Source of the DNA: an uncultured Rubrobacteraceae bacterium
GTDB lineage: Bacteria; Actinomycetota; Rubrobacteria; Rubrobacterales; Rubrobacteraceae
Direction of reading: 5' to 3'
Length of the DNA stretch: 43,503 nucleotides
Assembly (NCBI GenBank): GCA_902805975.1
Contig: CADCUT010000066.1
Coordinates: 1-43,503 of the forward strand
The notes under the pieces were generated by a model that did no database searches, was not told where the DNA came from, and saw only the letters and a program-made list of their open reading frames with translations. The first letter of the stretch is position 1. Every line of letters begins with the position of its first letter. The position numbers were made by a program, and so were the translations under genes. This document shows, piece by piece, positions 1 through 8,494 of the stretch.

Positions 1-5
1 GGAAG

Positions 6-96
6 CGGAGGAGGAGGGATTCGAACCCTCGATACCCCGTTAGAGAGGTATAACACCTTAGCAGGGTGCCGCCTTCAACCACTCGGCCACTCCTCC
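6..96 (-). tRNA. tRNA-Ser (anticodon GCT)
   Basis: Reverse complement ggaggagtggccgagtggttgaaggcggcaccctgctaaggtg...gggttcgaatccctcctcctcc: 7-bp acceptor, long variable arm, T-loop ttcgaat. Confidence 0.95.
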
Positions 97-138
97 GAAC
101 GGCGCAAGTATACCAAAGACCTCTGCCGCGTTCGACGG

Positions 139-1164
139 CTACTTGCCGGCGTCCTGGATTTCCTCGATCGCCTCCTCGTCCAGGATGTCGGGCTTGGCGT
201 TGGCGGGCTCGGCGTCCAGGATGTGCTCGCCGGAGATCTCCTCTTTCATCCTTACGAGCGTGGCGTTGAGGGTCGCGCCGAAGAGGATGGTGAGGGAGGA
301 GATGTAGAGGTAGAGCAGCAGGATGATGACCGTGCCGATGGAGCCGTAGGTCTTGTTGTAGGAGTTGAAGTCGCTGCTGAGGTAAAGGTTGAAGGCCAGG
401 CTCGAGAGCACCCAGAGGACGATGCCCACGAACCCGCCCGGCGTGATCCAGCGAAACGGCTGCCCGACGTCGGGGGCGAAGTAGAAGAGCAGGGCGACCG
501 TCGCGACCATGAACAGCAGCGCCGCCGGCCACCGCACGATCTCCCAGACGAATATGAACTCGTCGTCGAGCGTGAAGACCTCGGCTATAGCCTCGCCGAT
601 GGAGGGGCCGGCGATCAGGAGCAGGGCGCCGCCGAGAACGAGCACCGAGATCCCGAGCGTCATCAGGATGGCGATGCCCTTGACCTTCCAGAACGGCCGC
701 GTCTCCTGCACGTCGTAGGCGCGGTTGAGGGCGTTTATGAGGGCGGAGAAGGCGCCCGAGGCGGCCCAGATCGTGCCGAGGATGCCCACCGAGAGCAGGC
801 CCGGCGCCGTGTCCTCGTTGCGCAAGGTCCGCTCGGTGTAGGTCTCGATGAGCTCGAAGACCTGCGCCGGCATTACCCTTCTCAGGTAGTCGAAGAGCTC
901 GTTGACGAACTGCGGGCTGGAGCTGCCGAAGGCGTCAAGGACGGCGACGAGGAAGAGGATGAAGGGGAAGATCGCCAGGATCAGGTAGTAGGCGAGCTGC
1001 GCGGCCAGCCCGAGCGCGTCGTCCCGCACGAACTCCTGGATGGTCGCCTTGAGCGTCTGGAACCGCACGAGGTCCCGCAGGTCGCCGAAAAAGTTCTTGA
1101 GCGACCCCTTCGCGGGCCGCCGCGCGACCGCCCTCAGCTCCTCCGGTGGCATGTCCGGTTCCAT
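139..1164 (-). CDS. YihY/BrkB-family inner membrane protein
   Basis: 341 aa; multiple hydrophobic segments; YihY-like motifs (LAAQLAYYLILAIFPFILFLVAVL, YGSIGTVIILLLYLYISSLTILFGA). Confidence 0.9.
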   Translation of the reverse strand: MEPDMPPEELRAVARRPAKGSLKNFFGDLRDLVRFQTLKATIQEFVRDDALGLAAQLAYYLILAIFPFILFLVAVLDAFGSSSPQFVNELFDYLRRVMPAQVFELIETYTERTLRNEDTAPGLLSVGILGTIWAASGAFSALINALNRAYDVQETRPFWKVKGIAILMTLGISVLVLGGALLLIAGPSIGEAIAEVFTLDDEFIFVWEIVRWPAALLFMVATVALLFYFAPDVGQPFRWITPGGFVGIVLWVLSSLAFNLYLSSDFNSYNKTYGSIGTVIILLLYLYISSLTILFGATLNATLVRMKEEISGEHILDAEPANAKPDILDEEAIEEIQDAGK

Positions 1165-1424
1165 CGGGGCCCCACCACCCTTCCTCTCAATAACCCTATA
1201 TTAACGCTTTCGCCGGTCGTCCGGCATCGTGGGGCGCGGATCGGAGCCCGCGGATAATCCGGCGGGATCGGCCGGTCGTATAAACCCTTGGATGAAGAAG
1301 AGAAGACACGAGAGCGGTTATTCTTGCCCGGCCGGGTTCCGGTACGCCCGGCCCGGCCGGGCTATCATCTGTACGGAGCGTGGGACCCTGTTATCCCACC
1401 CCGCCCGCGGACGGAGGGTTCCAG

Positions 1425-1970
1425 ATGTCCGGAGTGGAAGACGAGATCCTGGTGCGGCGCGTGGCGGCGGGGGACGAGCGGGCCATGGGCGGCCTCTACG
1501 ACCGCTACGCGGGCCTCGTCTACGGCACCGGGGTCAGCTACCTCGGGGACAGGGGGCAGGCAGAAGACCTGGTGCAGGACGTCTTCGTGTCCGTGTGGCG
1601 ATACGCGGGGCGCTTCGACCCCTCGCGGGCCCGTTTCTCTACCTGGATCTACCGCATAACCCGCAACCGGGCGACAGACCTGATCCGACGCCGCAAGGCC
1701 CGCGTGCGGACGGTTGGCATGGACCTGCCGCCGGAGCCCGAGGACCCGGACCCGTCTGGCTCCCTCTCCCGCGGCTTCGACGTCGCCGCCGCGCTCGCGC
1801 GACTCTCCCCGACCCACAGGGAGGTGCTCGTCCTCTCGTACTTCGAGGGCCTCTCCCAGAGGGAGATCTCCACCCGCACCGGCACGCCGCTCGGCACGGT
1901 CAAGAGCCGCACCACCGCCGCGATGCGCGCCCTGCGCGAGGCGATGTCGCCGGACCAGGACGAATGGTGA
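1425..1970 (+). CDS. ECF (sigma-70 family) RNA polymerase sigma factor
   Basis: Region 2 (AEDLVQDVFVSVWRYAGRFDPSRARFSTWIYRITRNRATDLIRRRK) and region 4 (LSPTHREVLVLSYFEGLSQREISTRTGTPLGTVKSRTTAAMRALRE). Confidence 0.95.
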   Translation: MSGVEDEILVRRVAAGDERAMGGLYDRYAGLVYGTGVSYLGDRGQAEDLVQDVFVSVWRYAGRFDPSRARFSTWIYRITRNRATDLIRRRKARVRTVGMDLPPEPEDPDPSGSLSRGFDVAAALARLSPTHREVLVLSYFEGLSQREISTRTGTPLGTVKSRTTAAMRALREAMSPDQDEW

Positions 1971-1974
1971 ACCC

Positions 1975-2643
1975 GTGAGCGAGCACCCCGAGACGCAGAA
2001 CCTCCTCGGCCCGTTCGTCATGGGCGACCTCGACCCGGCCGAAGAGCGCGCGGTCGAAGAGCACCTCGAAAACTGCGCCTCCTGCCGGCGAGAGGCCGAA
2101 TGCTTGCGGCTCGCCCACGAACGCCTGGTCGAGTTCGCCGCCTCATCGGAGGCTCCACCCTCGCACCTCAAAGACCGCGCCGTCTCCGGCCTGCCGCGTC
2201 CCGCCCCCCGGCGCACCGTACCCCCCTGGGCCGGCGCCGCCGCTGCCGTGCTGCTCCTGGCGCTCGGCCTGGCGTACGGCCCCTCGCTCCTCGGGAGCCG
2301 GGAGGTCGCGGCCGCCACCCTGGAGCCGATGGGCGGGGCGCCCGACGCCGGCGCAGAGGTGAACGTTCGGGGCGCCGGCGAGAACCTGGAGGTCAGCGTG
2401 GACGCCTGGGGCCTCCCGAAGTGCGAGCGCGAGGAGTACTACGAGCTCTGGTTTGTCGAAGAGAACGGCGAGCACGTCAGCGCCGGCAGCTTCACCGTCG
2501 ATGAGAGCGGCGACGCGGAGCTGGACCTGACCGCCCCCCAGTTCGCCACCTCCTACCAGCGTATAGGTGTCACCATGGAGAGGGACAAAGACCCGCGCCC
2601 GAGCGGCGTGATGATGATGGGCGGCGAACTGCGCGGGTCGTGA
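1975..2643 (+). CDS. Zinc-binding anti-sigma factor with RskA-like C-terminal domain
   Basis: GTG start; VSEHPETQNLLGPFVMGDLDPAEERAVEEHLENCASCRREAE (HxxxCxxC), one TM segment, then an anti-sigma-K type extracytoplasmic domain; directly downstream of the sigma gene. Confidence 0.88.
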   Translation: MSEHPETQNLLGPFVMGDLDPAEERAVEEHLENCASCRREAECLRLAHERLVEFAASSEAPPSHLKDRAVSGLPRPAPRRTVPPWAGAAAAVLLLALGLAYGPSLLGSREVAAATLEPMGGAPDAGAEVNVRGAGENLEVSVDAWGLPKCEREEYYELWFVEENGEHVSAGSFTVDESGDAELDLTAPQFATSYQRIGVTMERDKDPRPSGVMMMGGELRGS

Positions 2644-2710
2644 CGGAGAGACGACGCCCGCCGGGTAGACTCGCGGGAGAGCCTGCAGGACGACATCAGG
2701 AGGTAGAGGG

Positions 2711-2842
2711 ATGGCGAGGCCGGTAATCTTCAGCACGTCAACGTGCTCGTGGTGCCGCCGGGCGAAGCGTTATCTCAGAGAACAGCGTGTGCCGGTACGG
2801 GGGATGCCGCGACGCGGCACGAGAAGAGGGCCGGGGGGGTAA
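2711..2842 (+). pseudogene. Glutaredoxin N-terminal fragment (truncated)
   Basis: RBS (aggaggtaga) then ATG; MARPVIFSTSTCSWCRRAKRYLREQRVPV matches a glutaredoxin N-terminus with CxxC, then unrelated RGMPRRGTRRGPGG*. No thioredoxin-fold C-terminal half. Confidence 0.7.
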
Positions 2843-2853
2843 TCCCGGCCCTC
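2826..2853. terminator. Strong hairpin GAGGGCCGGG-8nt-CCCGGCCCTC
   Basis: 10-bp perfect inverted repeat downstream of the phasin-like gene (minus) and overlapping the end of the glutaredoxin fragment. Confidence 0.6.
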
Positions 2854-2880
2854 GACGTTTCGTTCTGAAGGGCTAGCGCC

Positions 2881-3726
2881 TTAGGAGTTGGCCCTTATCT
2901 TGCGGTCGATCTGCCCCACGAGGGTCTGGCGGTTCTTGTTGCTCTTCTCGAACTCGCGCACCTTCTTGAGCTGGTCGTCGGAAAGACCGTCTATCCTCTT
3001 TGAGATCTCGTCCACGCTCAGCGCGTCGTAGTCGGTGGTCCCAAGGGCACCGAAGACTGCGGTCCTCAGCTCGGCCTCGTGGGCGGCCTTCTCGGCCTCG
3101 CGGGTGGCCCTCTCGGTCTCGCGGAGAACGTCCTCGGTCCGCTCGGTGGCCTCCTCGACTACCTTGAGGCCCTGGTTGGTGGTCTCCTCGGCGACCCTAA
3201 GACCCTGCCGGGTGGTTTCCTCGGCGACCCTCAGGCCCTGGCGAGTTACCTGCTCGGTAACCTCCAGACCCTGCTTGGTGGCCTCCTGGAAGGCCCTCGT
3301 GGCCTGCCGGGCGTAGGCGAGGGGCGAGAAGAAGTCCGTGTAGGCCCCCACCCAGCCGCGGGTGAGCGAACGGAAGCTCTCCTGCTGCTTGTTCATAGCC
3401 CGCGCGAAGGCCTCTGCGGTGCGGGCGTTGTGCTCGGCCTGCTCGCGCACGACATCCACGGCGTCCCCCGTCCAGGACTGGACGAACTCGGCGTTCTTCT
3501 GCTGGCGCTGGAGAAGCTTGACGCCGGTAGCGAAGAACTCCTGTGCGGCCCTGGCGTTGTCCTCCTGGAGCTTCACGAACTCGAGGCCGCCCTCGGCGAG
3601 CCCCATGCTCCGACGCTGGGCGCTTGCAAAGTTCTCGGCAAGGGCCTCGAAGGAGGCGCGCTGGGCCTCGGCCATCTCGCGGGCCGTGCGGGCCGTCTTA
3701 TCGATGTTCTTGGCGGTGGCTTCCAC
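2881..3726 (-). CDS. Phasin-like / amphipathic coiled-coil protein
   Basis: GTG start (VEATAKNIDKTARTAREMAEAQRASFEALAENFASAQRRSMGLAEGG...), phasin-like helical N-terminus, then 11-aa repeats. The 548-aa track ORF is an over-extension through the divergent gene. Confidence 0.7.
   Translation of the reverse strand: MEATAKNIDKTARTAREMAEAQRASFEALAENFASAQRRSMGLAEGGLEFVKLQEDNARAAQEFFATGVKLLQRQQKNAEFVQSWTGDAVDVVREQAEHNARTAEAFARAMNKQQESFRSLTRGWVGAYTDFFSPLAYARQATRAFQEATKQGLEVTEQVTRQGLRVAEETTRQGLRVAEETTNQGLKVVEEATERTEDVLRETERATREAEKAAHEAELRTAVFGALGTTDYDALSVDEISKRIDGLSDDQLKKVREFEKSNKNRQTLVGQIDRKIRANS
3155..3290. repeat. 33-nt (11-aa) tandem repeats inside the phasin-like gene
   Basis: Encodes KQGLEVTEQVT/RQGLRVAEETT/RQGLRVAEETT/NQGLKVVEEAT on the minus strand. 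Confidence 0.85.
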
Positions 3727-3879
3727 GGTGTACCTCCGTGATAGTTTGTAAGTGCTTGCTACTATATTCTTATCACACATATGTCCGGTGTCAAACCTCG
3801 CGACCCCGGCCCGCGTAACCGGGCGCCGAGAAGGGTACCGAAGGCCCGTAAAGGCACAAAGCACGGGAGGCAAAGCCAA

Positions 3880-4755
3880 GTGGACGACCAACAGCGGCAG
3901 ATAAACAGGGCGGCCCAGGAGTTCACCGAAGCCCTGGTGGCGGCGTACAGGACGGCGTCCGACAACACCGCGGTGGCCCAGCAGCTGGGTGCTCAACAGC
4001 TCGAGTACTTCTTCGATGCCGTGATGGGAAACCTCCGCGCCCAGGCCGGGGGCGCCTCGCAGATGGCGCGGCAGTTGGCCGGCCAGCAGCGGCTCGCGCA
4101 GCAGACCACCCGGGACCTCGCGCGGGTGTCCACGGACAACTACATGGACCTGCTCGACTCCGTGTTCGCCTTCTACCAGGGGAGAGCCTCGAGGACCCAG
4201 AGGCGCGCCGAGGAGGCCCAGAGGCGGATCGAGGAGGCCGAAACGCGGGCAGAGCAAGCCGAGGCACGGGCCGAGCAGGCAGAACGGGCCAGGAGCGAGG
4301 CCGAGAGCCAGGCCGAGGAGGCGAAGAGGAGCACCAGCGTGGCCAAGAGGCGGGCCACGGAAGCCGAAAAAACGGCCAGCGAAGCCGAAAGCCGGGCCGA
4401 GGAGGCCGAGAAACAGGCCGAGCAGGCCCAGGAACAAGCTCAGGAAACGGAGAGGAGACTTCAGGAGGCGGAGAGCCGCGCCGAGGAGGCCCAGGGAGAA
4501 TCTCAGGAAACGCGTAGGAGCCTCCAAGAAGCCCAGAGCCGCGCCGAGGAGGCCGAGAGCCGCGCTGAGGAGGCCGAGAGGAGCGAAGCCGAGGGCCGGG
4601 GAGGCGCCGAAGAGGCCGACACGCAGGCCGACGCCTCAAGCCACCCGCTGGGCACATGGGTGCGGGCCTTGGAGGGAGGCCCAGGAGAAGGTAGGGTCGA
4701 GATCACCCCCGAAGATGACGAGGGCGCGGAGTCTGGCAGCCCGTCGCCTTCGTAA
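3880..4755 (+). CDS. Phasin-like N-terminus plus long Glu/Ala/Arg coiled coil
   Basis: GTG start with upstream gggagg; VDDQQRQINRAAQEFTEALVAAYRTASDNTAVAQQLGAQQLEYFFDAVMGNLRAQ..., then EEAESRAEEAE-type repeats. Confidence 0.7.
   Translation: MDDQQRQINRAAQEFTEALVAAYRTASDNTAVAQQLGAQQLEYFFDAVMGNLRAQAGGASQMARQLAGQQRLAQQTTRDLARVSTDNYMDLLDSVFAFYQGRASRTQRRAEEAQRRIEEAETRAEQAEARAEQAERARSEAESQAEEAKRSTSVAKRRATEAEKTASEAESRAEEAEKQAEQAQEQAQETERRLQEAESRAEEAQGESQETRRSLQEAQSRAEEAESRAEEAERSEAEGRGGAEEADTQADASSHPLGTWVRALEGGPGEGRVEITPEDDEGAESGSPSPS
4200..4610 (+). repeat. Repetitive coiled-coil coding region
   Basis: Recurrent RAEEA(E/Q)-type units (gccgaggaggcc...) throughout. Confidence 0.75.
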
Positions 4756-4912
4756 GACCACGTAACGACTGGGAGGCCAAGCCGGGCCACGCTACAGCGG
4801 CGACCACAACGTCTGGTGGGGGCGGTTCTGGGCGCCTACGCCAGCGCCACCTCCACACGAGGCTCCGGCCGCGCCTCCCCGAGCACGGCGGTGAAGGCCA
4901 GCCGGTTAGCGG

Positions 4913-5116
4913 AAGTGCAAGTATGTGAAGCGGTACTTCCGCGAGAAGGGGGTCTCGTTCAAAGAGATCAACATCGAGAGGGATCCCGCCGCCGCCCGCG
5001 ACATCGTCAGAAAGACCGGGCAGAGTGGGGTGCCGGTCATCAAGATCGGGGGCGCCTGGATCGTCGGCTTCGACAGGGACCGTATCGACAGGGAGCTAGC
5101 CCGTAGGGAGTCTTGA
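4913..5116 (+). pseudogene. Glutaredoxin C-terminal portion (5'-truncated)
   Basis: KCKYVKRYFREKGVSFKEINIERDPAAARDIVRKTGQSGVPVIKIGGAWIVGFDRDRIDRELARRES. In-frame TAG at 4907, three codons before the Cys; no N-terminal beta strand found in any frame. A GTG at 4925 could start a short ORF. Confidence 0.7.
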
Positions 5117-5212
5117 GGTTCTAGGCACGAGGTTCGAGGGGTGCCGCACGTGACCCGGCCGCGACCACGCACCCCTAGGGCCTAGAACCTAGAACCTGAA
5201 ACCTCCAACCTC
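5114..5212. repeat. Imperfect inverted repeat containing ggttctagg / cctagaacc units
   Basis: aggttctaggcacgaggttcgaggggtgc ... gcacccctagggcctagaacctagaacct; arms are near reverse complements. Confidence 0.7.
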
Positions 5213-5256
5213 CTTCCGCCGCTGTTTCGGCGGCGCTCTTCCGTATACTCCACTGC

Positions 5257-7365
5257 ATGAGGCTCATAGTCGCGGAGAAGCCGTCGGTCGGGCGGGACAT
5301 AGCGGGCGCCTTGGGCGGGGGACGCAAGGGGAAGGGCTCCGTCACGGGCGACGGTTGGACGGTCACGTGGGCGCTCGGTCACCTCGCGGAGCTCGCGCCG
5401 CCCGATGCCTACGGTGAGCAGTACAAGCGGTGGCGGCTCGAGACGCTGCCCATCCTGCCGGAGAGGTTCAAGGTGAGGGTGACGCCCAAGACCCGCGAGC
5501 AGTTCAACGTCGTCAAGGGGCTCATGAAGGACCCTTCGGTGACCGAGGTCGTCAACGCGTGCGACGCGGGGCGGGAGGGGGAGCTCATCTTCGCGTACCT
5601 CTACGGGCTCTCGGGGTGCCGCAAGCCTGTCCTCCGGCTCTGGATCTCCTCCCTCACCCACGAAGCGATAAGGTCGGGCTTTAACGCTTTGCGCGACGGG
5701 AGCCGCATGAAGCCCCTGGAAGACGCCGCCCGCAGCCGCGGCGAGGCGGACTGGGTCGTCGGCATGAACGCCACCCGCGCCTACTCCGTCCGCTTCGGGC
5801 GTCCCGGCAACGTCCTCTCCGTCGGCCGCGTCCAGACCCCTACCCTCAAGCTTCTCGTGGAGCGCGAGAGGCAGATAGAGGACTTCAAGCCGGAGAAGTT
5901 CTGGACCGTCCACGCCCGCTTCCGCCGCGACGGGAGCTCCTACGACGGCGTCTGGTTCAGGGGCAAGCAGAACCGCCTGGACAACCGGGAGGCCGCCGAG
6001 GAGATAGCGGAGAAGGTCCGGGGCGGGACGGGCGTCGTGAAGAAGGCGGATAAGAAGACCGCCACCGAGAAGCCGCCGCTCCTCTACGACCTGACGGAGC
6101 TCCAGCGCCACGCCAACTCCCGCTTCGGCTTTACCGCCGAGCGGACGTTGAAGGCTGCCCAGTCGCTCTACGAGGGCAAGAAGCTCATCACCTACCCGCG
6201 CACCTCGAGCCGCTACCTCTCGGCGGACATGGTCGGGGGCCTCAAGAAGCGCGTCGAGGCAGCCGGGGGCCTGCCGGAGCTCGCGCCCTTCGCCAGGGAG
6301 TTGCTGGAGCTTCCGAAGCTGCCGATCACACGCCGCATCGTGGACGACTCGAAGGTGACGGACCACCACGCCATCGTACCCACGAACAAGAGGCCCTCGG
6401 GGGACCTCTCCCCGGATGAGGCGAAGGTCTACGACCTGGTGGCGCGGCGCTTTCTGGCCGTGTTCTTCCCCGCGGCCCGCTTCGAGAACACGACCGTCGT
6501 CACGGAGGTCTCCAAGGAGACGTTCCTGAGCAAGGGCCGGGTCGTGCTCGAGGCCGGCTGGCGCGCGCTCTACCCCGGCGGCGTTGGTGGGAAGAAGGAG
6601 CAGGAGCCGCCCATCCTCCCCCCGATAGAGGCCGGGCAGGAGTGGCCCGTCGTCAAGACCGGCGTCAAGGAGGGGGAGACCAAGCCGCCGCCGCGCTACT
6701 CGGAGTCCGCCCTGCTGGGTGCTATGGAGACGGCCGGCAAGCTCGTCGAGGACGAGGAGCTGCGCCAGCAGATGAAGGACTCAGGGCTGGGCACCCCCGC
6801 CACGCGGGCCTCGACCATCGAGCGGCTCATAAGGGTCGGCTACGTCGAGCGCGAGAAGAAGTCCCTGGTACCCACGCAGAAGGGGCGGTCGCTCATCGCG
6901 CTCCTGGGCGACAGCCCGCTCGGATCGCCGGAGCTCACCGCCCGGTGGGAGGAGCGGCTGGCGAGGATGGAGCAGGGCGCCGAGAGACGACCGGACTTCA
7001 TGTCCGACATAACCCGCTTTGCGACCTCGCTCGTGGACGAAGTGCGTGAGATGCAGGGCGAGAAGGTGGCGGCGCCCTCCCGCGGCGACCGGGAGCCGCT
7101 CGGAACGTGCCCGAAGTGCGGCTCACCCGTGGTCGAGACGAAGAAGTCCTACGGCTGCTCGGCCTGGAAGACGAACCGCTGCGATTTCGCGATCTGGAAG
7201 CAGGTCTCAGGCAAGCGCTTGAGCCAGTCCCAGGCAAAACAACTCCTGACGCAGCGTCGCACCCCCCAGCTAAAAGGCTTCAGGAGCAGGGCCGGCAAGC
7301 CGTACTCGGCCGCGCTCAAGCTCGACGAGGAGCACAAGGTCAGGCTCGACTTCGAGGACCGCTGA
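5257..7365 (+). CDS. topB: DNA topoisomerase III (type IA), TopB-like
   Basis: 702 aa; MRLIVAEKPSVGRDIAGALGG, NACDAGREGELIFAYLY, LSVGRVQTPTLKLLVERE, LITYPRTSSRYL, GLGTPATRASTIERLI; Cys-containing C-terminal zinc-ribbon-like region. Confidence 0.95.
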   Translation: MRLIVAEKPSVGRDIAGALGGGRKGKGSVTGDGWTVTWALGHLAELAPPDAYGEQYKRWRLETLPILPERFKVRVTPKTREQFNVVKGLMKDPSVTEVVNACDAGREGELIFAYLYGLSGCRKPVLRLWISSLTHEAIRSGFNALRDGSRMKPLEDAARSRGEADWVVGMNATRAYSVRFGRPGNVLSVGRVQTPTLKLLVERERQIEDFKPEKFWTVHARFRRDGSSYDGVWFRGKQNRLDNREAAEEIAEKVRGGTGVVKKADKKTATEKPPLLYDLTELQRHANSRFGFTAERTLKAAQSLYEGKKLITYPRTSSRYLSADMVGGLKKRVEAAGGLPELAPFARELLELPKLPITRRIVDDSKVTDHHAIVPTNKRPSGDLSPDEAKVYDLVARRFLAVFFPAARFENTTVVTEVSKETFLSKGRVVLEAGWRALYPGGVGGKKEQEPPILPPIEAGQEWPVVKTGVKEGETKPPPRYSESALLGAMETAGKLVEDEELRQQMKDSGLGTPATRASTIERLIRVGYVEREKKSLVPTQKGRSLIALLGDSPLGSPELTARWEERLARMEQGAERRPDFMSDITRFATSLVDEVREMQGEKVAAPSRGDREPLGTCPKCGSPVVETKKSYGCSAWKTNRCDFAIWKQVSGKRLSQSQAKQLLTQRRTPQLKGFRSRAGKPYSAALKLDEEHKVRLDFEDR

Positions 7366-7495
7366 TCCCGGCTCTCCGGGCCTCCCAGAGACGCGACTAG
7401 CCCAAACGGGCTAGATAAAGTTCGTGAATACTCGGTATGCGCCCCCTCTCGGCTGGCTCCATTATCCGTGTGTCGGAGACGAGAGTGGAGGGGGC

Positions 7496-7897
7496 ATGAC
7501 TTTGTACAGGTTGACGGCGGTGCTGGTGTTTTCCCTGATGCTGGTGTTGTCCGGTCTTGTTGGCATCGCGCCCTCGGGCTCGTTGAGATCCGCGGCCGCG
7601 GCCTCCGGTGTGGCGGTGAAGGTGCAGTGTGACGGCAACCCCGAGGTCACGCGGGTGACGAACAACCGGTCGAGCGCGGTCAAGATCAAGAACGTCGGCT
7701 CCGTCTACAAGCCGCGCAGCAACGAGCCGTTTCGGGTGGACCGAAGGCTCGCCGCGGGCAAGACGATAGCTTTCGAGACGGGCTACGACGCGAACAGCAA
7801 CACCCTCACCCGGCAGTACATCTACAACAGCGACGTGGGCAACAAGGAAGGAACGGGGGTAAGGACCTCCGTCGGCTCTTTCGTGGATCGCTGCTAG
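7496..7897 (+). CDS. Hypothetical secreted protein
   Basis: Signal-peptide-like N-terminus MTLYRLTAVLVFSLMLVLSGLVGIAPSGSLRSAAAA, then a small globular domain. Confidence 0.6.
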   Translation: MTLYRLTAVLVFSLMLVLSGLVGIAPSGSLRSAAAASGVAVKVQCDGNPEVTRVTNNRSSAVKIKNVGSVYKPRSNEPFRVDRRLAAGKTIAFETGYDANSNTLTRQYIYNSDVGNKEGTGVRTSVGSFVDRC

Positions 7898-7926
7898 CCG
7901 GGCCGGTTCGAGGGAACGTTTCGGGA

Positions 7927-7952
7927 TAGGGGCGGTTCGCGAACCGCCCCTA
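7927..7952. repeat. 26-bp perfect palindrome TAGGGGCGGTTCGCGAACCGCCCCTA
   Basis: Exactly self-complementary; intergenic between convergent genes. Confidence 0.9.
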
Positions 7953-7998
7953 CAACCGTGGGGTTCGCGTCAGAGACCCAACAGGCCTTCCTTCGTGC

Positions 7999-8283
7999 TC
8001 ACCCTGCCTTGCTCAACAACATCTGGTCGACCGCGCTCCTCGGGTTGTCGGTCGTTCCGATGTAGATGCTGTGGTTCTTGCCATTCTTGACGAACTTGAA
8101 GTACCAGTACGGCCCGCGGCGCGTACCCTTCTCCGTGTAACGGTACTCCGACTGGAGCCAGCCGCTACGGTAGTTGATGCGCTGCTCAACCTTGCTGGCC
8201 GGGTTCAGCTTGTCATCTATGTACATCTTGAGTTCCGTCAACTGGTCCCGGTCCAGCTGGTCTACCTGCGCGCGAAGCTCCAT
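7999..8283 (-). CDS. Hypothetical small protein (RRGPYWYFKFVKNGKNHSIYIGT motif)
   Basis: 94 aa; GPYWYF...G....YIG pattern resembles a DUF seen in small bacterial/archaeal proteins. Confidence 0.6.
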   Translation of the reverse strand: MELRAQVDQLDRDQLTELKMYIDDKLNPASKVEQRINYRSGWLQSEYRYTEKGTRRGPYWYFKFVKNGKNHSIYIGTTDNPRSAVDQMLLSKAG

Positions 8284-8494
8284 ACGGGAGATCCCCTTCC
8301 TGACGTGTGCTGCACACAGTATACGTGTATCGAGCGGGCTGTCAAGAGGAGTTGGGGGCGAGCGTTGTCCTGCGCGCCGGGCAAACGCGGTGGTCCTCTT
8401 TGGCTGCTCGGTCGCCCGGCGGGACGTTCTGCGGAGATCGGGGTGTAGAAGCCTTAACGGTCGTCTTGGCCAGTTGCGCTACACTCTTGCGGGT

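Noticed and set aside
2881-4527. 548-aa minus-strand ORF as one protein
   Set aside because: Only the part up to the GTG at 3726 looks phasin-like; the rest is low-complexity antisense of the divergent coiled-coil gene.
3155-4610. Repeats considered as a CRISPR array
   Set aside because: Repeats are in-frame protein-coding and contiguous, without unique spacers or cas genes. No CRISPR array was found in the window.
4907-4909. TAG near the first CxxC position of the glutaredoxin C-terminal fragment as a recoded codon
   Set aside because: It is UAG not UGA, and there is no glutaredoxin N-terminal sequence upstream in any frame, so truncation is the simpler reading.
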